A DNA stretch of 64,000 nucleotides from Bradyrhizobium sp. (lineage in GTDB: Bacteria > Pseudomonadota > Alphaproteobacteria > Rhizobiales > Xanthobacteraceae). The notes under the pieces were generated by a model. The model did not search any database and was not told the origin of the DNA. It saw only the letters and a list, made by a program, of their open reading frames with translations. Made by a program: the position numbers and the translations under genes. The stretch's first letter is position 1, and each line of letters starts with the position of its first letter. The stretch covers positions 1 through 64,000 of the forward strand of contig NZ_JACRMG010000040.1 in the NCBI RefSeq assembly GCF_016219575.1. Direction: 5' to 3'. Below, one piece after another: positions 7,984-14,893 of this stretch.

Positions 7984-8070
7984 GACGGCCAGTATGTCTC
8001 AAATGGGCCGTTAGCTCGCGGTTTGCCGTCTGGCGCAAGAGTGCTGGTCACAAACTTCCGCAGGCGATAG
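7984..8070 (+). pseudogene. Remnant of a second RlpA-like gene
   Basis: The frame ending at 8070 reads LPSGARVLVTNFRRR, matching LPFGARVLVTN of the intact RlpA-like gene. At DNA level 21 consecutive bases are identical between 8035-8055 and 6742-6762. Everything N-terminal of the match is degenerate and the rest of the barrel is absent, so this is a truncated duplicate rather than a gene. Confidence 0.55.
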
Positions 8071-8087
8071 TCCGGGAGCGCGCCAAA

Positions 8088-8294
8088 TCACTGACAGTAC
8101 GAAAGCTGATCTTCCGTGACTATCCGCTCGATATTGTCCGACTTGCTCTTGATCCGATATCTGAGACGTCCGTCCGCTTCGATGGGCATGCGCTGAACAA
8201 TCGTATAAATCATTGGCGGATCGGTCTCAGCGCGGCCCTGCGGACCCTGGCGCTGGTGTTGGACGTCATCATTCGGCTTGAAGGCATGCGACAT
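8088..8294 (-). CDS. Conserved hypothetical protein, 68 aa
   Basis: Small charged protein with a C-terminal segment (PIEADGRLRYRIKSKSDNIE followed by RIVTEDQLSYC) that reads as a short beta-rich domain; I recognise the type from rhizobial genomes but know no function. It is the last of six same-strand genes that begin with the mannose-6-phosphate isomerase, and may be co-transcribed, although the 66-bp gap to its neighbour leaves room for its own promoter. Confidence 0.7.
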   Translation of the reverse strand: MSHAFKPNDDVQHQRQGPQGRAETDPPMIYTIVQRMPIEADGRLRYRIKSKSDNIERIVTEDQLSYCQ

Positions 8295-8360
8295 GTGTCT
8301 ACCCCGGGATTTACCGCCACTCTAGCGCGAAAGGCACGGCGAAGCGACCCGTTCCGCTGC

Positions 8361-8561
8361 TCAGATTCTTGCCGCGACGCCCTCCTCGCCGCTTATCGCG
8401 CGATCCAGGGCTTCGATCAACGCTTGCAGCTCGACGAACTTGCCGCGTGCCCGCTCGGCCGTATCCCGGTCGAAGGGCGCCGCCAACACCTTGGCGTGAG
8501 CGTCCCTGTCCTCGATCATGCGCTCGCGGGCCTTCTTCAGTATATCGAGTCGTCCGCTCAT
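8361..8561 (-). CDS. Conserved hypothetical helical protein, 66 aa
   Basis: Almost entirely predicted helix with heptad-like spacing (MSGRLDILKKARERMIEDRD through LQALIEALDRAI). No catalytic motif or signal peptide, so probably a small cytoplasmic protein. It lies 44 bp downstream of the 80-aa gene on the same strand, within the downstream part of the GH130 run. Function unknown. Confidence 0.7.
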   Translation of the reverse strand: MSGRLDILKKARERMIEDRDAHAKVLAAPFDRDTAERARGKFVELQALIEALDRAISGEEGVAARI

Positions 8562-8605
8562 TGATGCACCTTTCTTTCATCTTCGTAACCAGGACCGGGA
8601 CGGGC

Positions 8606-8848
8606 TCAGCCGAAAGCCGAAGGAACCTGGCCGCTACGGAACAGGACCGTCGGCTCGTCATCGTAGTCGCCCGTTTCGGCATCTCCCGCGGATGAGAAGG
8701 CGACGACGCCCAGCTTGCTCGGTGCGAGCCTCTCGGCGGTCCGCAGCGCGCTGATTTCCGTCTTGCAGGCGATCGGAGCGTCGGCTTTCAGGTCCTCGCC
8801 TCGGCCGAGGTTGAATGCCTGAACGAAATAGCATGTTTCTCGGGCCAT
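8606..8848 (-). CDS. Conserved hypothetical protein, 80 aa
   Basis: The sequence MARETCYFVQAFNLGRGEDL with a central SALRTAERLAPSKLGVVAFS segment resembles small alpha/beta proteins widespread in rhizobia. A strong AGGGAGAG ribosome binding site precedes the ATG at 8848; an upstream in-frame start would add 15 unlikely residues. It begins 45 bp after the GH130 stop codon on the same strand, so it is probably part of that operon. Function unknown. Confidence 0.75.
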   Translation of the reverse strand: MARETCYFVQAFNLGRGEDLKADAPIACKTEISALRTAERLAPSKLGVVAFSSAGDAETGDYDDEPTVLFRSGQVPSAFG

Positions 8849-8893
8849 GGGACTCTCCCTTGAACAGACAAGTCGCACCGCGCAACGCTGCAT

Positions 8894-10186
8894 TCAGGAC
8901 ATGGCCTGCAGCAGCGCCGAGACCTTCATGGTCGCAAAATGCGAATAGGTGTCCGACACGGCGTAGGGCAGGATGATCCGGTCCTTATGCGCCAGTGCCC
9001 CGCAGGTGTAGACGACATTGGGAACGTATCCTTCGCGCTGGGATGGCTCGGGCCGCAACAACGGTTCGCTCGAACGCGCCAGCACCCTGGACGGATCCCG
9101 CTTGTCGAGCAGCGCTGCGCCGATCGAGTATCTTCGAACCGGCCCGACGCCGTGCGTGAGCAGCAGCCAGCCCTCCTCCAGTTCGATCGGCGATCCGCAG
9201 TTGCCGATCTGGACGAACTCCCAGGGAAATCGCGGCTTCAGGATCGCCTGACCGCCTTCCCACCTGTACAGGTCGTCCGAATAGACCAGATAGAGGTTCT
9301 CGTTGTCCTGCCGCGCAATCATGGCGTACTTGCCGTCGATCCTGCGCGGGAAGAGCGCCATGCCCTTGTTGCGCGCGGCAGCGCCGTGCAGGGGCGACAT
9401 CCGGAACGACAGAAAGTCGGAGGTCTCGATCAATTCCGATCGAATCGCCGTGCCCATGTAGGCGGTGTAGGTCGCGTAATAGGTCTTCCGGCCGTCATCC
9501 GTGAATTCGACGAAGCGAGCGTCCTCGATGCCGTGCGACTGGGATTCGGTGACCGGAAAGATGACGCGCTCGCTGATGTCCTGCTCGGGCGAAAAGGCGA
9601 GTTCCACCTCGTCACCGATCGGTCCTGGAATCAGATGCCGGATCCGGGGACTTGAAGCGAGCCGCACGGTCGGCTCGACATGAATGCCGCCGTCAGCCGC
9701 GACGGTGCCCGTGCGGAACGTCAGTGACGACACGTGTCCTTCGCCGACGGCACGCAGGCTGAGAATGAAGCGCAGGCTGCCGGCCGCAATCCCCGACTGA
9801 TCGGGGTGCGGCACGATGCTCGGATTGAACAATGCCGAGGCTTCGAACGAATACTCGTTCATGAAGTACGCGCCGACGAGCTGACGCTGGACCCTGGAAA
9901 AGCTGCAATGCGCCGCGAGGGCTTCCTCCATCTCGTCGGCACGGCGCTCGAATGTCTCCAGCAGGTTGCGATGCCTGCCCTCGAAGTTCTCCAGCACATC
10001 CGCCAGCTGGTTTTCCGCCTCCTTCGAATCCAGTTCGAGGACGCGCTCGACGATGTGATTGGCCCGGGTCTTGTCGGTCGGGTTGAGATCGCGCGGTTCG
10101 GTCGCCGGCTTGAACGGGCGGACGATGACGCGCGCGGGGTCGGGGCGCAAATGAAGCGCCTGCCGGTTCAGAAAGGTGGCGTGCAA
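8894..10186 (-). CDS. GH130-family glycoside phosphorylase/hydrolase (mannoside-type)
   Basis: 430 residues. After a helical N-terminal extension (about 1-110, rich in Glu/Arg) comes a five-bladed beta-propeller with GH130 landmarks: FNPSIVPHPD near 140, GIEDARFVEF (its Asp matches the catalytic Asp of the family EDxR motif), HGAAARNKGMALFPRRIDGK, and the C-terminal YTCGALAHKDRIILPYAVSD. GH130 enzymes phosphorolyse or hydrolyse beta-1,4- or beta-1,2-mannosides. The start is TTG with CCGAGGG upstream. It follows the glycosyltransferase by 36 bp, third in the operon, so it may recycle or trim that enzyme's product. Confidence 0.9.
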   Translation of the reverse strand: MHATFLNRQALHLRPDPARVIVRPFKPATEPRDLNPTDKTRANHIVERVLELDSKEAENQLADVLENFEGRHRNLLETFERRADEMEEALAAHCSFSRVQRQLVGAYFMNEYSFEASALFNPSIVPHPDQSGIAAGSLRFILSLRAVGEGHVSSLTFRTGTVAADGGIHVEPTVRLASSPRIRHLIPGPIGDEVELAFSPEQDISERVIFPVTESQSHGIEDARFVEFTDDGRKTYYATYTAYMGTAIRSELIETSDFLSFRMSPLHGAAARNKGMALFPRRIDGKYAMIARQDNENLYLVYSDDLYRWEGGQAILKPRFPWEFVQIGNCGSPIELEEGWLLLTHGVGPVRRYSIGAALLDKRDPSRVLARSSEPLLRPEPSQREGYVPNVVYTCGALAHKDRIILPYAVSDTYSHFATMKVSALLQAMS

Positions 10187-10222
10187 GAGTGTGCCCTCGG
10201 TTGGCCGGAGTGAATGTTGAAA

Positions 10223-12502
10223 TCAGGCCCGGACGGCTCGAAGCGCCACGGAATCTGCCGGGTTGACACTCACGCGGGCAAGCTGACGAATCTCGGCAAG
10301 CCCCAGAAGATAGCACACCGCCGACTCTCCCCCGCGATTTTCATTGGCTCGGTCGGGATGCAGTCCATCGCGGCAACTGCCGGTCCCGCTATCGACGAGC
10401 GCAACCGAGAGGTCGTTGCTGCCCAGGAACCAGGAGAAAGCCCTGGTCGCCTCGCTCTTCCATCCGGCATCCTCCTCCGCCCGCAACGCTTTCAGGCAGG
10501 CGGCGATCGTTGCGGTCGCTTCCACCGGCTGCTGATCGAACGCGCAAGGAGGTTGCCGGCTTTCGCCGAAACCGGCGGTACCGACCGGCCGGAAATGACC
10601 CATCGGGGATGTCTGCTGTATCATCAGCCAGCGCAGCGACCTCAACCCGGCGTCGATATAGCCGCGGTTCCGCGTCGCCATGCCCGTGACGATCAGGGCC
10701 TCGGGCAGCCGCGCATTGTCATAGGCAAGGCCCTCCTCGAACCATATCCAGTCCGGCGTCTCCACCGACTCAAGGCATAGCATCAGCCTGTCGGCCAGAA
10801 TCCGGCGCATATCGCGGGCACGGCGGTCGTCCGGGATCTCGGCGCAATAGGCGTCCAGGCCCAGCAGCGTGAACGCCGAAGCCCGGGGCGAACGAAACGA
10901 TTTGGTTATCGGCAGTGCCGCGTCGAACAATGCGGCCGCCCATCGGCGCCGGGATCCGCTGGCGTCTCTGCGCACGCATTGACCCAGCGCCCACAAGGTC
11001 CGCCCATGGCTGTCCTCGGAGCCCTGTTGCTCGAGCCAGGTCCGGTCGTAACCCATGAAATTGCGGAATCGACCGGTATCGGGATTCCACGCATGCTGAA
11101 CAAAAGCGGCGAAGCGGGCTGTCAGCAATTCCGCGAGCGGCTGCTCGCCGGGCGCGTTGAGGGCGCAGGCCAGCAACAGCGCGCGCGCATTGTCATCTAC
11201 GCAATAGCCGTGCAAACGATCCGGCACGGAGTGCACGGCGTGCTGCAGCAGTCCGGTATCGTCGCACATCGAAAGGAAATGGTCCGTTTGCATGGCCGGC
11301 GCCGCGGCAGTTTGCGCCGGAGCCGGGGCGCTGCGCGCGATCACCTTCAACCAGTGGCCCTGCCGCGCGTTCGCGAAAGCCGCCATGTAACGCTCGGCGG
11401 TGCGCTGCCATGTCATCGGTCGACTGGTCGCGTAGGCCCGCTCGCGCATGACCTGCCGGCGCGGCTTGTCGGTCAGCAATTGCGCGATCGCATTGGCGGT
11501 TTCCGGGGCGTCGCCAAAGGAGACGAGAGTGCCGCGTCCGTCGGCCAGCAGTTCGCGCGCGTGCCAATAGGGCGTCGAGACCACGGGCTTTCCAAGGCCA
11601 AAGCTGTAAGCCAGCGTGCCCGACGTCATCTGCGCCTCGTTGAGATAGGGCGTGACATAGACGTCGCACATCGAAATGAATTCGAGCAGCGTCGCCTGGT
11701 CGACGAAGCGGTCGAGGAATACGACGTGGTCCTCGACGCCGAGGTCCCGCACGCGCGCAATCAGGCTCGCGCGATAGGCTTCACCCTGGTCCCGAACCAG
11801 ATTGGGGTGGGTCGCGCCGAGCACGACGTAGACCGCGTCCGGGCGCTGTTTCAGGATCGCCGGCATGGCATCGATCATGACCTCGATGCCCTTGCTGGGA
11901 GACAACAAGCCGAACGTCAGGATGACGGAACGGCCGTCGAACCCGAGCCTGGCCTTTGCCGCGTCAGGCTCGACAAACGGAAAGTCGGGGATGCCATGGG
12001 CGATGACCTCGATTTTTTCGTCAGGCACACGATAGACGCTGCGAAGCAGCTCGCGTCCCTTGTTGGCCATGACGATGATCTTTGCGGACATCTCGACGAT
12101 GCGATCCATGACTGCGTGCTGGGCCGCCGTGGGCTTGGCCAGCACCGTATGCAGCGTCGTCACCACCGGCATGGTCAGACGCGACAGCAATTCGAGGATG
12201 TGGGAGCCGGCTTCGCCGCCGAAGATTCCGAATTCGTGCTGCAGGCAAGCGACGTCGAAGCGGCCGGCGTTGAGAAACGCCGCGGCGCGCACATAGGATT
12301 CGATGACGTCATCCTCGATCTGCAGGGCGACCGCGCCGGGATAGTCATAGGCCTGACCGCGGTCGGTCATCGCCACGATGGAAGTCACCGGGCTTGTCGG
12401 CGAGTTCGACAGCGCGCTTTGCAGGTCCGTGGTGAATGTCGCGATCCCGCAACGGCGGGGCAACGAATTGCCGATCAACGCAATCCTGCCAATCGGCGTC
12501 AT
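10223..12502 (-). CDS. Two-domain protein: GT4-type glycosyltransferase plus C-terminal helical (alpha/alpha-toroid-like) domain
   Basis: 759 residues. Residues 1 to about 385 are a GT-B glycosyltransferase of the GT4 type: N-terminal GNSLPRRCGIATFTTDL, LTFGLLSPSKGIEVMI opening the second Rossmann half, and the nucleotide-sugar motif NEAQMTSGTLAYSFGLGKPV. Residues about 410-740 form a second, mostly helical domain with repeated aromatic/acidic helix pairs (HGYCVDDNARALLLA, SEDSHGRTLWALG, FEEGLAYDNARLPEALI) resembling six-hairpin glycosidases or lyases. The start overlaps the stop of the mannose-6-phosphate isomerase (ATGA), so the two are translationally coupled. A mannosyltransferase role is inferred from the neighbours. 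Confidence 0.88.
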   Translation of the reverse strand: MTPIGRIALIGNSLPRRCGIATFTTDLQSALSNSPTSPVTSIVAMTDRGQAYDYPGAVALQIEDDVIESYVRAAAFLNAGRFDVACLQHEFGIFGGEAGSHILELLSRLTMPVVTTLHTVLAKPTAAQHAVMDRIVEMSAKIIVMANKGRELLRSVYRVPDEKIEVIAHGIPDFPFVEPDAAKARLGFDGRSVILTFGLLSPSKGIEVMIDAMPAILKQRPDAVYVVLGATHPNLVRDQGEAYRASLIARVRDLGVEDHVVFLDRFVDQATLLEFISMCDVYVTPYLNEAQMTSGTLAYSFGLGKPVVSTPYWHARELLADGRGTLVSFGDAPETANAIAQLLTDKPRRQVMRERAYATSRPMTWQRTAERYMAAFANARQGHWLKVIARSAPAPAQTAAAPAMQTDHFLSMCDDTGLLQHAVHSVPDRLHGYCVDDNARALLLACALNAPGEQPLAELLTARFAAFVQHAWNPDTGRFRNFMGYDRTWLEQQGSEDSHGRTLWALGQCVRRDASGSRRRWAAALFDAALPITKSFRSPRASAFTLLGLDAYCAEIPDDRRARDMRRILADRLMLCLESVETPDWIWFEEGLAYDNARLPEALIVTGMATRNRGYIDAGLRSLRWLMIQQTSPMGHFRPVGTAGFGESRQPPCAFDQQPVEATATIAACLKALRAEEDAGWKSEATRAFSWFLGSNDLSVALVDSGTGSCRDGLHPDRANENRGGESAVCYLLGLAEIRQLARVSVNPADSVALRAVRA

Positions 12503-13428
12503 GTCCGCGCCTCGTAATGGCTGATCAATTCCGCAACGGCGGTGCGTGGAACGCGGCCGGCGGATGGTTCAGCCAGCGTCTGCAGCAACGAAGCGACGGG
12601 AGCCGCCGCGGGATAGGCGACCAGGGCGGTCAATCCGTTGGCGCCGACCTCGATGCTGGTGCGGCCACCGCTGACGAAGATCGCCTCCCCGACGGATACT
12701 GCGGTCAATCCGACCGCCGCATGGCCGTCGACTGCGAGAATCCAGGTTTCCGGTTCAGCCAGCAGCGCCCAGCTCGAGCCCGCCGGCAGGTCAATTTTCT
12801 CGAGAACGAAATGCTGGCTCGCGACAAGGACGGTCCGTTCACGCGTAAGGCGGCTGGCACTGCCGGCAGGCTGAAGCGGCCCGGCGTCGGCGGCGGCGAC
12901 ACAATTGTCCTCATTCAATTCGCGGCCTCTGCCGTAGTCGAACAGCCGGAACGTCGCGTCACTGTGCTGCTGGATTTCGGCCAGCACGATGCCGGCGCCC
13001 AGCGCGTGGATCGTGCCGGCGGGTATGAAGACGACATCGCCTTTCGCGACCGGACGCCATTGCACCAGATCGACGATCGAGCCGTCCCTGATCGACGCCC
13101 GCAACTCCTGCGGAGTGACGCGATGCGTCAGGCCGACACCGATCTTCGCATCCGGCTTCGCCGACAGGATGTACCATGCCTCGCTCTTGCCGTTCGGCAG
13201 ACCCATCGCGCGCGCGCAGGTATCATCCGGATGAACCTGGATCGACAGCGGTTCGTTCGTGAACAGCAGCTTGAGCAGCAAGGCAGGACCCGAAGCGCTC
13301 CCGCTGGCCCGCTCAAACCACAACTCTCCCACCGCGTCATTGGTGCCGTCGATGTTGCTCCAGGGACGGAGGTCGCAGGCACCCCAGGGTTTGTGAACGA
13401 CCCTGACGGAGGCGTGCTCGATGGGCAT
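12499..13428 (-). CDS. manA: Class I mannose-6-phosphate isomerase
   Basis: 309 residues, cupin fold. Visible landmarks are LLLKLLFTNEPLSIQVHPDD (zinc-site QVHPDD), GKSEAWYILSA, and IPAGTIHALGAGIVLAEIQQ with a metal-ligand His. It interconverts fructose-6-phosphate and mannose-6-phosphate, the entry to GDP-mannose. The chosen start, MPIEHASV at 13428, fits the family; the frame extends 19 residues further. It is the first gene of the run with the glycosyltransferase (4-bp overlap) and GH130, so it probably feeds sugar-nucleotide supply for that pathway. Related proteins exist for other uronate or hexose phosphates. Confidence 0.9.
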   Translation of the reverse strand: MPIEHASVRVVHKPWGACDLRPWSNIDGTNDAVGELWFERASGSASGPALLLKLLFTNEPLSIQVHPDDTCARAMGLPNGKSEAWYILSAKPDAKIGVGLTHRVTPQELRASIRDGSIVDLVQWRPVAKGDVVFIPAGTIHALGAGIVLAEIQQHSDATFRLFDYGRGRELNEDNCVAAADAGPLQPAGSASRLTRERTVLVASQHFVLEKIDLPAGSSWALLAEPETWILAVDGHAAVGLTAVSVGEAIFVSGGRTSIEVGANGLTALVAYPAAAPVASLLQTLAEPSAGRVPRTAVAELISHYEART

Positions 13429-13802
13429 ATGTTGTCCTGACCCCGGACGCGCACGTCGAAGCGACGTGCCGTTGGGCGATATCATTCACGGAATTTGTAT
13501 AGCGAAGGCGTCGAGCTCGGGAGTCGCGCGGTTGTGCGAGAGTCGATCACTCATTGAAGCATATGGAGACTCCGGTACCCGATATCAACCGCCGCGCGAC
13601 GAACGCCGTCCATTTACACGCCGCACAGACGTGTCATGAACACTGACGGACCGACTCGACGAAAACATCGGGCTCCTGGTCATTTGTCGCGATTTCCCTC
13701 GACATTGCCCCAGAATGAGCGTCTCCTGTTCCAATCACCGTTCGTGCCTGGCATCTGCCGGTGACTGAGAGCTTGCGCTCCCGCCATAACAAGGCGGTCA
13801 AC
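13429..13802. other. Divergent intergenic region
   Basis: Separates the minus-strand mannose operon from the plus-strand 35-aa gene. It contains the 13451-13469 palindrome annotated separately; no other gene or clear -35/-10 pair is evident. Confidence 0.4.
13451..13469. promoter_or_regulatory. Palindrome in the leader of the mannose operon
   Basis: GCACGTCG-AAG-CGACGTGC is a perfect 8-bp inverted repeat with a 3-nt centre, 23 bp upstream of the mannose-6-phosphate isomerase start. It could be a repressor operator or a leader hairpin. There is no T-run, so it is not a terminator. Confidence 0.4.
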
Positions 13803-13910
13803 ATGCCCAACATTCAGAAGTTTGATCTGCGCGAGTGGCTCGTGCCGCCCATTCTGCTGCCGCTGTTCTTCGGTGTGGTCATCGCCGGCGCGGTCATCAT
13901 CCGATGGTGA
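13803..13910 (+). CDS. Single-pass membrane microprotein, 35 aa
   Basis: Reads MPNIQKFDLREWLVPPILLP then a hydrophobic helix through GAVIIRW before TGA. AAGGCGG lies 7 nt before the ATG. The layout (short polar amphipathic N-terminus, one membrane helix of about 20 residues, ending Arg-Trp) is that of small inner-membrane proteins found in Bradyrhizobium. No partner is known. It is divergent from the mannose operon. Confidence 0.65.
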   Translation: MPNIQKFDLREWLVPPILLPLFFGVVIAGAVIIRW

Positions 13911-14041
13911 ACGCCACCATCACCCGATAGAACGGCAGCGACACCGCACAGACCGGCACTCGCTTGTTTGCGTCGGCTTGAGCTGTCGGCGGGTCGTCGA
14001 GCCGGCGACGGCGTCCGCCATACACCAATGGAGCATCCCAG

Positions 14042-14413
14042 ATGCCAGTTTCCCAATTCGACATCGATGACGGACCGCACAACATGGACGGCTTGCGGCT
14101 CCTTGCCATGGAGGGCGCTCAGCCGGTTGAGGCGTTCATCAGCCGCAAGGTGATGGACGTTTGGGTCGGCTCCATCGAGCGCGATGGAGGACGACAAAGC
14201 CTGTTCCGGCGACAGTACACCGCGCTCGGGAAGGCGAACATCGAGTCACTTCGAAGAATTGTGAGCACGAAATACCAGCGAGGTGCCGCGTTCAACCGTC
14301 AGCATCCGTTCGTCGAGGTCTTGTTCGCGGACATCACGGAAAGCGGCGAGGCGCTGGATCTGAGCGGACTCGTGCGTGAGCCCTTGCCGCCGGCATTTCA
14401 CCGGCTCGGTTGA
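14042..14413 (+). CDS. Hypothetical protein, possibly DUF1488-like
   Basis: 123 residues; no signal peptide or membrane segment. The order strand / FISRKVMDVW / helix (LGKANIESLRRIVSTKY) / strand (HPFVEVLFADI) loosely resembles DUF1488 proteins, but this is a weak match by eye. It lies 131 bp downstream of the 35-aa microprotein and may share its promoter. Function unknown. Confidence 0.65.
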   Translation: MPVSQFDIDDGPHNMDGLRLLAMEGAQPVEAFISRKVMDVWVGSIERDGGRQSLFRRQYTALGKANIESLRRIVSTKYQRGAAFNRQHPFVEVLFADITESGEALDLSGLVREPLPPAFHRLG

Positions 14414-14473
14414 GCCCGATCGGCGCGTCGTGCCTTGCAGCCAGCCGTCGAGTTCAACCGGGGCACGCTTGGG

Positions 14474-14492
14474 CGGATAGTTTCGCTATCCG
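14474..14492. terminator. Hairpin between convergent genes
   Basis: CGGATAG-TTTCG-CTATCCG, a perfect 7-bp stem between the convergent 123-aa and 131-aa genes. It is followed only by TCTTA, so terminator function is uncertain. Confidence 0.35.
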
Positions 14493-14494
14493 TC

Positions 14495-14890
14495 TTACGG
14501 CGTGAACGAGGGATTGGAAATCACGAACGCCAGCATGATCGCACAGAGATGGACGGCGACCAGGGTCAGCACGGCCGGTGTGAGGCGACCCTTGCTGCGG
14601 GCGACGTCGAGGATGATGCCGTAGAGAGGATATTGCGCGATCCCCAGCACGACAGAGGGCTGCGTGATCGACTTGGTGACCGCCGTCGACATCATGGTCC
14701 AGGGAAACGGAAGTTTCGCCGCGTAGTAAGTGCCGTGGCCGCCGCCGGCTGCGAGGACGACGAGGTACAACGCCAGCGGCGCAAACAGAACGCCGAGAAT
14801 GGTAGGCAGTCCACGAAAGCGCACCCTTCGCGGACTGCCTGAGTCGTTGCTGGCCGACGGGTCATGCGCCTGCGGACCCGTCGCGCTCAT
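14495..14890 (-). CDS. Hypothetical inner-membrane protein, 131 aa
   Basis: A polar N-terminus (1-27) is followed by three hydrophobic segments (LPTILGVLFAPLALYLVVL; SVVLGIAQYPLYGIILDV; TPAVLTLVAVHLCAIMLAFV). It starts 3 nt after the stop of the molybdenum-subunit gene on the same strand, so it is the fourth gene of that operon. No family is recognised; it could anchor or energise the hydroxylase, but this rests on position only. Confidence 0.8.
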   Translation of the reverse strand: MSATGPQAHDPSASNDSGSPRRVRFRGLPTILGVLFAPLALYLVVLAAGGGHGTYYAAKLPFPWTMMSTAVTKSITQPSVVLGIAQYPLYGIILDVARSKGRLTPAVLTLVAVHLCAIMLAFVISNPSFTP

Positions 14891-14893
14891 CGC

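Noticed and set aside
10979..12517. 512-codon open frame antisense to the glycosyltransferase
   Set aside because: Low-complexity Arg/His/Gly-rich translation typical of antisense frames in GC-rich genes.
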